This document shows, piece after piece, positions 1 to 5,545 of a stretch of DNA of 8,589 nucleotides. The DNA comes from Halomonas halophila. GTDB taxonomy: Bacteria; Pseudomonadota; Gammaproteobacteria; Pseudomonadales; Halomonadaceae. The position numbers were made by a program, and so were the translations under genes. Each line of letters begins with the position of its first letter. Positions within the stretch are counted from its first letter, which is position 1. The notes beneath the pieces were generated by a model. It was not told the DNA's origin, ran no database searches, and was given only the letters and a program-made list of their open reading frames with translations. The stretch covers positions 1,569 through 10,157 of the forward strand of contig DJIP01000197.1 of assembly GCA_002433675.1 (NCBI GenBank), written 5' to 3'.

Positions 1-392
1 GACAGACCCGGATACATGCCCCAGGCCAGGTTCGAGCCACAGATCATCTCCGACAGCAGCATCGACAGTGACGGCGGCAGGCCCTGGCCACCGTGCTCGG
101 GCTCTGCGGCAAGGCTTGGCCAGCCACCTTCCACGTACTGGCGATAGGCCTCGCGAAAACCGCTCGGCGCCTTGACCTCGCCACCCTCGAGACGACAGCC
201 CTCGCGATCGCCGCTCTGGTTGAGGGGCAGCAGCACCTCGCGGGCGAAGCGCGCACCCTCCTCGAGGATCGCCGCCACCACGTCGGGCGAGACATCATCC
301 CCCGCGGGAAGGCGGGCATAGTGGCTCGGGTAGTCGAACAGTTCGTCCATCACGAAGCGCATGTCGCGCAGCGGGGCCTGATAGTCGGGCAT
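1..392 (-). CDS. Acyl-CoA dehydrogenase (large AcdA/DmdC-like type), N-terminal part only
   Basis: This is the 5' part of a flavin-dependent acyl-CoA dehydrogenase, which makes the first (alpha,beta) double bond in acyl-CoA oxidation in the cytoplasm. About 130 codons are visible before the left edge cuts the gene; family members of this type are near 600 residues. The protein opens MPDYQAPLRDMRFVMDEL, the short N-terminal extension typical of large acyl-CoA dehydrogenases (Pfam AcylCoA_DH_N, as I recall it). It continues into the helical N-terminal domain, including PLNQSGDREGC at about residues 56-66 and EPEHGGQGLPPSLSMLLSEM at about 97-116. The start at 392 is supported by AGGAG six bases upstream and a good promoter further up. 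It lies 121 nt downstream of the SDR gene on the same strand and has its own promoter and operator. The substrate cannot be told from this fragment; the 3-methylmercaptopropionyl-CoA enzyme DmdC belongs to the same broad group. Confidence 0.88.
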   Translation of the reverse strand, partial: MPDYQAPLRDMRFVMDELFDYPSHYARLPAGDDVSPDVVAAILEEGARFAREVLLPLNQSGDREGCRLEGGEVKAPSGFREAYRQYVEGGWPSLAAEPEHGGQGLPPSLSMLLSEMICGSNLAWGMYPGL

Positions 393-445
393 GGGGCACT
401 CCTGGATTCGGTGGCTGCGCCTGCGATGGACCTCGCCAGGACGCA

Positions 446-467
446 CTTTCAAACATGTGTTTGAAAG
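446..467. promoter_or_regulatory. 22-bp palindromic operator, PsrA-box-like, over the -10/+1 of the promoter
   Basis: Two perfect 10-bp arms, CTTTCAAACA and TGTTTGAAAG, flank a 2-bp centre (TG). The core reads CAAAC-ATGT-GTTTG, which fits the consensus (G/C)AAAC-N2-4-GTTT(G/C) that I recall for PsrA, the TetR-family fatty-acid-responsive repressor of Pseudomonas. It overlaps the last four bases of the -10 and the predicted transcription start, the classic position for steric repression. No PsrA gene is in the window, so the regulator must be encoded elsewhere, unless the local TetR protein binds here. Confidence 0.7.
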
Positions 468-492
468 TAGCGACGACCGCCCCCTAAGTCAA
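464..492 (-). promoter_or_regulatory. Sigma-70 promoter of the acyl-CoA dehydrogenase gene
   Basis: Reading the minus strand, a -35 hexamer TTGACT (487-492) is followed after exactly 17 bases by TACTTT (464-469) as the -10. The predicted start of transcription is near 457, giving a leader of about 65 nt before the ATG at 392. The promoter lies wholly in the gap after the SDR stop codon, so the dehydrogenase can be expressed apart from the genes upstream. The match and spacing are seen in the sequence; activity is inferred. Confidence 0.7.
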
Positions 493-513
493 GCGTTCGT
501 TTCAGGACAGAAT

Positions 514-1275
514 TCACTGCATGCGAATACCGCCGTCCAAGCGAATGACTTCGCCATTGAGCATGCTGTTGGTGATGATCTGCTCCGCCAGGCGGGCAAA
601 TTCATCGGGCTTGCCCAGCCGCTTGGGGAAAGGCACCGCCTGGGACAGCGCGGCGACGGCATCCTCGGGAATATCCGCCATCATCGGCGTCTCGAACACG
701 CCCGGCGCAATCGCCATCACCCGGATGCCGTGACGCGACAGTTCCCTGGCGGCCGGCAGGCTCATGCCCACCACCCCGGCCTTGGAGGCGCTGTAGGCGC
801 ACTGACCCACCTGGCCATCGAAAGCGGCGACCGAGGCGGTATTGATGATGACCCCACGCTCACCGTCATCGCCTGGCGGGTTCTGGCTCATGGCCGCCGC
901 CGCCAGGCGCATGACGTTGAAGGTCCCGACCAGATTGATCTGCACGGTGCGCGCATAGGCGTCGAGGTCGGCCGGGTTGCCGTGACGATCCACCAGCTTG
1001 GCCACACTGACCACGCCGGCACAGTGGATCACTCCGGCAAGGCCGTCACCGTGGGCCTGGGCCGCGTCGATCACCGCCTGGATGTCATCTGCCGAGGTGA
1101 CATCGCCCTGCACGGCGATGGCAGCGTCGCCCAGGCGGCTGGCCTGGTCCTGCACGCCCTCGCTCAGGTCGCATAGTACGACTCGACCACCGGCGGCGAC
1201 CAGGCGTTCGGCACAGGCGGAGCCAAGGCCGGAGCCGGCTCCGGTGATCACAAAGGTCGCGTTCTCGATACGCAT
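514..1275 (-). CDS. HSD10-type short-chain 3-hydroxyacyl-CoA dehydrogenase (SDR family)
   Basis: This 253-residue cytoplasmic SDR oxidises a 3-hydroxyacyl-CoA to the 3-ketoacyl-CoA with NAD. It has the Rossmann glycine motif TGAGSGLG (residues 11-18), an acidic residue after beta-2 (D36) favouring NAD over NADP, CAG at 85-87 in place of the usual NAG, N114, S148 and the catalytic YSASK (Y161, K165). The second half closely follows mammalian HSD17B10 as I remember it: [23 protein letters not shown] and [15 protein letters not shown] are near-identical blocks. HSD10 acts on short-chain and 2-methyl-3-hydroxybutyryl-CoA, the isoleucine pathway. The ATG at 1275 is chosen because AGGAGA (1282-1287) lies six bases upstream; a TTG at 1293 would swallow that ribosome binding site. 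It sits between the acyl-CoA synthetase and the acyl-CoA dehydrogenase on the same strand and supplies the second oxidation of the same spiral. The family is certain; substrate chain length and branching are inferred. Confidence 0.93.
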   Translation of the reverse strand: MRIENATFVITGAGSGLGSACAERLVAAGGRVVLCDLSEGVQDQASRLGDAAIAVQGDVTSADDIQAVIDAAQAHGDGLAGVIHCAGVVSVAKLVDRHGNPADLDAYARTVQINLVGTFNVMRLAAAAMSQNPPGDDGERGVIINTASVAAFDGQVGQCAYSASKAGVVGMSLPAARELSRHGIRVMAIAPGVFETPMMADIPEDAVAALSQAVPFPKRLGKPDEFARLAEQIITNSMLNGEVIRLDGGIRMQ

Positions 1276-1303
1276 GCGGGTTCTCCTGATCAATCATGCA
1301 ACA

Positions 1304-1326
1304 AGCCCCGAGCACTCGCTCGGGGC
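1304..1326 (-). terminator. Hairpin terminator between synthetase and SDR genes
   Basis: A perfect 8-bp stem (CCCCGAGC 1306-1313, GCTCGGGG 1318-1325) closes a 4-nt ACTC loop, 56 nt past the synthetase stop. On the minus strand it is followed by CTTGTT, a weak U-tract, so termination is probably partial. It would reduce read-through into the SDR gene, whose start codon is about 30 nt further on. I see no convincing promoter for the SDR between hairpin and start codon, so attenuated read-through from the synthetase promoter is likely. Confidence 0.6.
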
Positions 1327-1381
1327 GTAATGTAAAAACGTCTGTCTGGATGCCTGGCCCGACACCATACCGACGGGTCGC

Positions 1382-3034
1382 TCAGGCCTTGTCGGCGGCG
1401 TCGGCTCGCAGCTTGAAGCGCTGAATCTTGCCGCTCGGGGTCTTCGGCAGCTCTTCGACGAATTCGATGACTCGAGGGAAGGCGTGGGCCGACAGGCGGT
1501 CCCGTACCTGCTGACGAATTTCGTCGGCCAGCGCATCGCTGGCCTCGAAGCCGTCACGCAGCACCACATAGGACTTGATGATCTCGCCGCGGATCTCGTC
1601 CGGCTGCCCCACTGCCGCGGATTCGGCCACCGCGGGATGGGTCAGCACCGAGTTTTCCACGTCGGTGGGGCCAACCCGATAGCCCGCGGTGGTGATGATA
1701 TCGTCGTCTCGCCCGGCGAACTGGAAGCTGCCGTCCTCGTTGCGTACCACCACGTCTCCGGTCAGGTAGTAACCCTCGGCGAAGGGATGCTTCTCCTGCC
1801 AGGTATAGCCGGGGAAGAAGTGCGCCGGCGAGCGTTCGATGTCCACCGCCAGCACGCCGGGCTCACCGGGGGGCAACTCCTGGTACTCGGCATCGAGGAT
1901 CACCAGGCGGTAGCCGGGCATGGGTACGCCCATGCCCCCGATGTGCTTCGGGTGCTCGAGCCGATGGTGGTTGTTGCAGGTCATGCCGGTCTCGGTCTGG
2001 CCGTAGTGATCCATCACCGGACAGCCCAGCGCCGACTCCACCCAGCTCACCACTTCAGTATTGAGCGGCTCGCCCGCTGAACTTGCCGCGCGTAGCGACA
2101 GCGTCTCATGGGCGTTGTCGAACAGACCCGACGCCTTCATCAGGCGGTAGGCGGTGGGCGCCGCGGCAAAGTTGGTGATGTCATGACGCTGCATAAAGGC
2201 CAGCGCCCCTTCGGCGCTGAACCCCGCCTCGCAGAAGTGGGTGGTGACGCCCAGCAGCAGCGGCCCGGCGATGGCATAGTAGAGGCCATAGGCCCAGCCG
2301 GGATCGGCCATGTTCCAGAAGCGGTCTTCGGGCCGCAGGTCCACGGCGAGCTCCATGTACAGCGCAAAGGCCGGCATGGCGGACAGCGGTACCGCTACCC
2401 CCTTGGGCTTGCCGACGGTGCCGGAGGTGAACATCTGCAGAAAGGGGGCGTCCGGCGGCAGCCGCGGCGGCGAATCCTGGAGCGCTTCGCTGGCCAAGGC
2501 CTCGTCCCAGGAGAGGTCCTCCGGGTGCGCCTCGCTCGCGCCTCCCAGCGCGAGTACCGGCGGACAGCTTTCCAGGCCATCGAACTTGTGACGGTTGGCC
2601 GCGTCGGTGATGACCAGGCGGGAGTCGGCGCGTCCCAGGCGGTAGTCCACCGCATCCGGTCCGAAGGCGGTAAACAGCGGCTGGTACACCGCACCCAGAC
2701 GCCAGGTCGCCACCACGGCGACCAGCAGTTGCGGCGAACGCGGCAGCATGCAGGCGATACGGTCACCGACACCAAGTCCGCGGGCCGCCATCCAGCCCGC
2801 CAGACGCGCGCTCTGCTGGTCGAGCTCGCGATAGGTCAACCGACTCACCTGACCGCCTGTGTCTTCATGCACCAGCGCCGGGATGTCGCCCCTGCCCTGC
2901 CCCAGATGTCGACCACAGCAGGCATGATAGGCGTTGAGATATCCATCCTGGTGGTCGTCCAGACGATCGATCACTTGCTGGATGTCGAAGGTCTCGCGAT
3001 AGCTCTCGGCATCGGCGGGCGTGACGTGGCTCAT
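1382..3034 (-). CDS. AMP-forming acyl-CoA synthetase (medium/short-chain, ACSM/acetyl-CoA synthetase-like)
   Basis: This 550-residue member of the adenylate-forming (ANL) superfamily activates a carboxylic acid with ATP and CoA, releasing AMP and pyrophosphate. The motifs appear in order: the phosphate loop FTSGTVGKPKG (202-212), SAGEPLN (319-325), YGQTE (344-348), LTGD (424-427), the hinge GRDDDI (441-446), GYRVGP (451-456) and the C-terminal PKTPSGKI (530-537), in which K536 is the expected catalytic lysine. All key residues are present and the length is normal. GRDDDI followed by GYRVGP is typical of the acetyl/medium-chain synthetases, not the long-chain FadD group. The ATG at 3034 is preferred over one at 3157: AAGAGG lies six bases before it, and the extra 41 residues would run through the palindromic upstream sites. 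A hairpin follows its stop, then the SDR. It probably feeds acyl-CoA to the dehydrogenases and thiolase nearby. The exact substrate is unknown. Confidence 0.92.
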   Translation of the reverse strand: MSHVTPADAESYRETFDIQQVIDRLDDHQDGYLNAYHACCGRHLGQGRGDIPALVHEDTGGQVSRLTYRELDQQSARLAGWMAARGLGVGDRIACMLPRSPQLLVAVVATWRLGAVYQPLFTAFGPDAVDYRLGRADSRLVITDAANRHKFDGLESCPPVLALGGASEAHPEDLSWDEALASEALQDSPPRLPPDAPFLQMFTSGTVGKPKGVAVPLSAMPAFALYMELAVDLRPEDRFWNMADPGWAYGLYYAIAGPLLLGVTTHFCEAGFSAEGALAFMQRHDITNFAAAPTAYRLMKASGLFDNAHETLSLRAASSAGEPLNTEVVSWVESALGCPVMDHYGQTETGMTCNNHHRLEHPKHIGGMGVPMPGYRLVILDAEYQELPPGEPGVLAVDIERSPAHFFPGYTWQEKHPFAEGYYLTGDVVVRNEDGSFQFAGRDDDIITTAGYRVGPTDVENSVLTHPAVAESAAVGQPDEIRGEIIKSYVVLRDGFEASDALADEIRQQVRDRLSAHAFPRVIEFVEELPKTPSGKIQRFKLRADAADKA

Positions 3035-3098
3035 GACGGGCCTCTTGCGTTGTGATTGTTGATGAAGCTCTCCAGGGCGACCCCGGCAGCAATATTCC

Positions 3099-3116
3099 GT
3101 TGACGTAAGCGTCAAC
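3099..3116. promoter_or_regulatory. Inverted repeat GTTGACG-N4-CGTCAAC, LiuR-like operator candidate
   Basis: Seven-base arms around a TAAG centre form a compact dyad 65 nt upstream of the synthetase ATG. The shape TTGACGT-NN-(A/G)CGTCAA resembles the operator I recall for LiuR, a MerR-family regulator of branched-chain amino acid and fatty acid catabolism in Proteobacteria. On the minus strand its left arm is also a TTGACG that could act as a -35, with TATTGC 15 bases downstream, a short spacer. No MerR-family gene is in the window, so the identity of the regulator is inference. Confidence 0.5.
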
Positions 3117-3131
3117 CTAGCAAGCGCTAGG
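3116..3131. promoter_or_regulatory. TetR-type operator candidate, synthetase copy
   Basis: CCTAGC and GCTAGG arms surround AAGC. The stretch AGCAAGCGCTAG (3119-3130) is repeated exactly, in inverse orientation, at 3977-3988 just upstream of the TetR gene. It overlaps the neighbouring GTTGACG dyad by one base. Sharing between the repressor's own promoter region and the synthetase upstream region suggests that the local TetR protein binds both. Confidence 0.55.
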
Positions 3132-3133
3132 GT

Positions 3134-3150
3134 TGAAGCTAGAGGCTTCA
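3134..3150. repeat. Short inverted repeat TGAAGC-N5-GCTTCA
   Basis: Six-base perfect arms with a TAGAG spacer. This is the third dyad in a row upstream of the synthetase. GATGAAGC also recurs at 3061-3068 as the inverse of GCTTCATC at 3145-3152. It may be a further binding half-site or chance; there is no independent support. Confidence 0.3.
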
Positions 3151-3389
3151 TCGTCATGACACAAGCAGGAGTGCGCTAGACCATCGTCTAGGACTTTCCG
3201 AAAACCTCGAAACGCCGGCCGGCCGAACACGACGGACAGGCCCACGCTCTCGGCGAAAGGGTGAACCTTATCGAGGTGACACCAACAAGGGAGGAGAAAA
3301 GGGAAAGATGGGGGGAATCGAATACCAGGCACCCGGCGCGCTCCACCTGTCCATCGCAAGGGGCCGCCCGGTACCTTGTTCTCGGCAGG

Positions 3390-3965
3390 TCAAGGACGGC
3401 GGGTGATCATGACGACCAGTTCGTGGGCCAGCTGTTCGGGGTCACGCGGCCCGTCCGGGTCGTACCAACGTACCGTCCAGTTCAGGGCCCCCAGCACAAA
3501 GCGCGAGACCAGGGCGCGATCGCCGGTGACCAGGTCCGCTGCGATGGCGTCATCCAGCACCTCGTTCCACAGCGCCTCGTAGGCGTCACGCAGATGGGTC
3601 AGGTGATCCCGAGCACCATCATCGAGCCGCCGCCACTCGTAAAGTGCCACCACGTGGGCATTGCGGTCGGTCAACAGGGTATCCAGATGGGCCCGCGCCA
3701 TGGCATGCAGCCTGGACAAGGGGTCGGGCGCACAGTCCTTGAGCGCGGCTCGAGCCAGCGTCAAGGCATTCTGGGTACCCTCTTCGATGACCGCAGCGAG
3801 GATCTCCTGCTTGTCACGAAAGTGGTGAAAGAGGCTTCCTGACTTGATCCCCATTTCCTGTGCCAGCATGCGCACGGTGGTGCGATCGAAGCCTTCCTGG
3901 ACAAACAGCTGAGCGGCGAGCCGGGTCAGCTCCTTGCGACGGGGCGAGTCATTCATTACATTCAT
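3390..3965 (-). CDS. TetR/AcrR-family transcriptional repressor, FadR/KstR2-like
   Basis: This is a 191-residue DNA-binding regulator. The N-terminal TetR domain is clear: helix 1 KELTRLAAQLFVQEGFDRTT (11-30), then the helix-turn-helix TTVRMLAQEMGIKSGSLFHHF (29-49) and the usual DKQEIL. The C-terminal ligand domain contains ALNWTVRWYDPDG (160-172), a pattern I associate with acyl-CoA-responsive TetR proteins such as FadR of Thermus/Bacillus and KstR2. It is divergent from the thiolase and precedes the synthetase on its own strand, the usual place for a local repressor of such a pathway. An operator candidate lies 12-23 nt before its start, implying autorepression. No clear Shine-Dalgarno precedes the ATG at 3965; an in-frame ATG three codons in (3956) is no better, so the start is uncertain by a few residues. 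The ligand is inferred to be an acyl-CoA of this pathway. Confidence 0.9.
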   Translation of the reverse strand: MNVMNDSPRRKELTRLAAQLFVQEGFDRTTVRMLAQEMGIKSGSLFHHFRDKQEILAAVIEEGTQNALTLARAALKDCAPDPLSRLHAMARAHLDTLLTDRNAHVVALYEWRRLDDGARDHLTHLRDAYEALWNEVLDDAIAADLVTGDRALVSRFVLGALNWTVRWYDPDGPRDPEQLAHELVVMITRRP

Positions 3966-3976
3966 CGACAGTTACA

Positions 3977-3988
3977 CTAGCGCTTGCT
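3977..3988. promoter_or_regulatory. TetR-type operator candidate, repressor/thiolase copy
   Basis: CTAGCGCTTGCT is the exact reverse complement of AGCAAGCGCTAG at 3119-3130. It is a near-palindrome centred on AGCGCT, 12 nt upstream of the TetR ATG. A possible plus-strand -35 for the thiolase, TTGCTT (3984-3989), overlaps it with a weak CATAGC (4007-4012) at 17-base spacing. Binding here could control both divergent genes. The repeat is seen directly; its role is inferred. Confidence 0.55.
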
Positions 3989-4187
3989 TGGTTTCGTTGA
4001 GAAAAGCATAGCCCACCCTCGGGGTCAACGTCGTTTGCGGACCTTGTCGTACGCGATTCGCGTCGCGAGCGAAACCCCGGGGACTGAACCACACTGACAT
4101 CACAGCGCCGCGTCCACGGCCCACACAAACACAACACCTTGCCGCTCGATCGCAGAATCGACATGCAACGGTTTCAGGAGTCACGCC

Positions 4188-5372
4188 ATGAGTCAGTCCG
4201 ATATCGTCTTTCTTGCCGCTGCCCGTACCCCCATGGGCGGCATGCTGGGTTCCCTGTCCAGTCAGACCGCCCCTGAACTGGCCGCCTGCGCCATTCGCGC
4301 CGCCATCGAGCGCGCCAGGATCCCGGCAGACGCCATCGAAGAAGGCATCTTCGGCTGCGTGCTGCCGGCCGGGGTCAAGCAGGGACCGGCCCGTCAGGCC
4401 ATGCGCCAGGCCGGCATCCCCGACTACCGCGGCGCCACCACCATCAACAAGCTCTGTGGCTCGGGCATGAAGGCCACCATGCTGGCACACGACCTGATCA
4501 AGGCCGGTACCGCCGAGGTCATGCTGGCCGGCGGCATGGAGTCCATGTCCAACGCCCCCCATGTATTGACCAAGGCACGTGGCGGCTACCGCCTGGGCCA
4601 TGGCGAACTCAAGGACCATATGTTCCTCGATGGCCTGGAGGACGCCGAGACCGGCAAGCTGATGGGTGGCTTCGCCCAGGAGGTCGCCAGCGAGCGCGGC
4701 TACGAACGCGAGCGCATGGATGACTTCGCCATCGCTTCGCTGGAACGGGCGATGCAGGCCACCGAGGCCGGCCACCTGGACGCCGAGATGGCCCCGGTCA
4801 CGGTCTCCAGCCGTCAGGGTGACACCCTGGTCGAGCATGACGAGCAGCCCTTCCAGGCACGCCTGGACAAGATTCGCACCCTGAGGCCGGCCTTCGCCAA
4901 GGACGGCACCATCACGGCAGCCAACGCCAGCTCCATCTCCGATGGCGCCTCTGCCCTGATCCTGTCTACCCGGGCGGCGGCGGATCGCCTGGGCGCCACC
5001 CCGCTGGCCCGCATGCTCGGCCACAGCACCCATTCGCGCCACCCCAGCGAGTTCACCATTGCCCCGGTGGGCGCCATCGAGTCGTTGATGAAGAAACTCG
5101 ACTGGTCGGTGGATGATGTGGATCTGTTCGAGATCAACGAGGCCTTCGCCGTGGTCACCCTGATGGCCATGGACGATCTGGGACTGCCCCACGAAAAGGT
5201 CAACGTCTTCGGCGGCGCCTGCGCCCAGGGTCACCCGGTCGGCTCCACTGGCTCGCGGATCATCGCCACCCTGATCCACGCCCTGCGCACCAAGGGCGGA
5301 AAACGAGGAATTGCCAGCCTGTGCATCGGCGGCGGTGAAGCCACCGCCGTGGCGGTGGAACTGATCGACTGA
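4188..5372 (+). CDS. Acetyl-CoA C-acyltransferase (thiolase)
   Basis: This 394-residue, full-length thiolase cleaves 3-ketoacyl-CoA with CoA to acetyl-CoA (or propionyl-CoA for 2-methyl substrates) and a shortened acyl-CoA, or runs the reverse condensation. The nucleophilic cysteine is C90 in INKLCGSGMKA. Other signatures are GGMESMSNAPH near 124-134, ANASSISDGASA near 246-257, EINEAFA near 316-322, GHPVGSTGSRI with catalytic H349, and CIGGGEA with the acid/base C379. All active-site residues are intact. AGGAG lies seven bases before the ATG. It is divergent from the TetR gene across 222 nt containing an operator candidate, and ends at a strong terminator. It would complete the spiral begun by the synthetase, acyl-CoA dehydrogenase and HSD10-type enzyme. 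Biosynthetic (PhaA/AtoB) and degradative thiolases are hard to separate by eye; the neighbours favour degradation. Confidence 0.95.
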   Translation: MSQSDIVFLAAARTPMGGMLGSLSSQTAPELAACAIRAAIERARIPADAIEEGIFGCVLPAGVKQGPARQAMRQAGIPDYRGATTINKLCGSGMKATMLAHDLIKAGTAEVMLAGGMESMSNAPHVLTKARGGYRLGHGELKDHMFLDGLEDAETGKLMGGFAQEVASERGYERERMDDFAIASLERAMQATEAGHLDAEMAPVTVSSRQGDTLVEHDEQPFQARLDKIRTLRPAFAKDGTITAANASSISDGASALILSTRAAADRLGATPLARMLGHSTHSRHPSEFTIAPVGAIESLMKKLDWSVDDVDLFEINEAFAVVTLMAMDDLGLPHEKVNVFGGACAQGHPVGSTGSRIIATLIHALRTKGGKRGIASLCIGGGEATAVAVELID

Positions 5373-5399
5373 GACCGAGAGCTGATCGACTGAGGCCAG
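5359..5399 (+). repeat. Imperfect 21-bp tandem duplication across the thiolase stop codon
   Basis: CTGATCGACTGAG occurs at 5361-5373 and again at 5382-5394, a period of 21 bases and so of seven codons. The second copy keeps the reading frame: the normal end ELID-stop is followed by DRELID-stop. It looks like a recent local duplication of the gene's 3' end. It does not change the encoded protein unless the first stop is read through. Confidence 0.8.
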
Positions 5400-5426
5400 A
5401 ACGGACCGACCGACAACGTTGCTTGA

Positions 5427-5449
5427 AAGGCAGGCACCACGCTTGCCTT
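5427..5449 (+). repeat. Hairpin-forming inverted repeat after the thiolase
   Basis: AAGGCAGGC and GCTTGCCTT form a 9-bp stem with one G-U pair around an ACCAC loop, 54 nt past the thiolase stop and 22 nt before the main terminator. No U-tract follows, so it is probably not a terminator by itself. It might protect the 3' end of the message. Confidence 0.45.
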
Positions 5450-5470
5450 CCACGCCAATAAGCGGTCAGC

Positions 5471-5511
5471 ATGGCCGGGGGCGCCCACAGGCGCTCTCGG
5501 CCATCTTTTTT
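5471..5511 (+). terminator. Strong intrinsic terminator of the thiolase transcript
   Basis: A stem of about 15 bp (5471-5485 with 5490-5504, two G-U pairs, outer arms ATGGCCG/CGGCCAT) closes a CACA loop and is followed by C and six T residues (5506-5511). It lies 99 nt after the thiolase stop. Its T-run ends 34 nt before the next start codon, so the MFS gene downstream depends on read-through or on a promoter overlapping this element. Confidence 0.88.
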
Positions 5512-5545
5512 GACCTCAGGTCTGGATCCACAACAGGACTTACGC

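Larger units (their letters stand above)
3035..3389. other. 355-nt intergenic region upstream of the synthetase
   Basis: I see no credible gene here. The synthetase-proximal half (3099-3150) holds three adjacent inverted repeats: GTTGACG/CGTCAAC, CCTAGC/GCTAGG and TGAAGC/GCTTCA. It is the likely control region. The distal half (about 3180-3389) has a purine-rich stretch near 3288-3317 (plus strand) and no clear signal. An 80-codon minus-strand frame here (3117-3359) has no ribosome binding site, no recognisable domain and overlaps the operators, so I do not call it. No clear terminator follows the TetR stop. Confidence 0.6.

Noticed and set aside
391..1176. A 261-codon plus-strand open frame opposite the SDR gene
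   Set aside because: Antisense shadow of the HSD10-type SDR. It starts inside the acyl-CoA dehydrogenase start codon region, has no ribosome binding site and no recognisable domain.
2108..3055. A 315-codon plus-strand open frame opposite the synthetase
   Set aside because: Antisense shadow of a fully motif-complete acyl-CoA synthetase. It is rich in Gly, Arg, His and Gln with no domain.
3313..3335. A tRNA T-arm-like fragment on the minus strand (GGTATTCGATTCC), a possible tRNA remnant or attachment site
   Set aside because: The T-stem does not pair, the loop is preceded by unmatched bases, and no acceptor, D-arm or anticodon arm is present. No integrase or direct repeat is nearby.
4000..4028. 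Possible TetR promoter with -35 TTGACC (4023-4028)
   Set aside because: At normal spacing the -10 would be TTTTCT, a poor match. The better hexamer TATGCT lies only 12 bases away, so no pair is convincing.
4053..4074. Dyad TCGCG-T-CGCGA and flanking GC-rich repeats in the TetR/thiolase gap
   Set aside because: Short arms made only of C/G-rich bases are expected by chance in this composition. There is no second copy elsewhere in the window.
3972..5453. A 493-codon open frame on the minus strand opposite the thiolase
   Set aside because: It is antisense to an intact thiolase with all catalytic residues. Its composition (Gly, Ala, His, Val, Gln rich, no domain) is what GC-rich antisense reading gives, and it overlaps the terminator-proximal DNA and the TetR operator.
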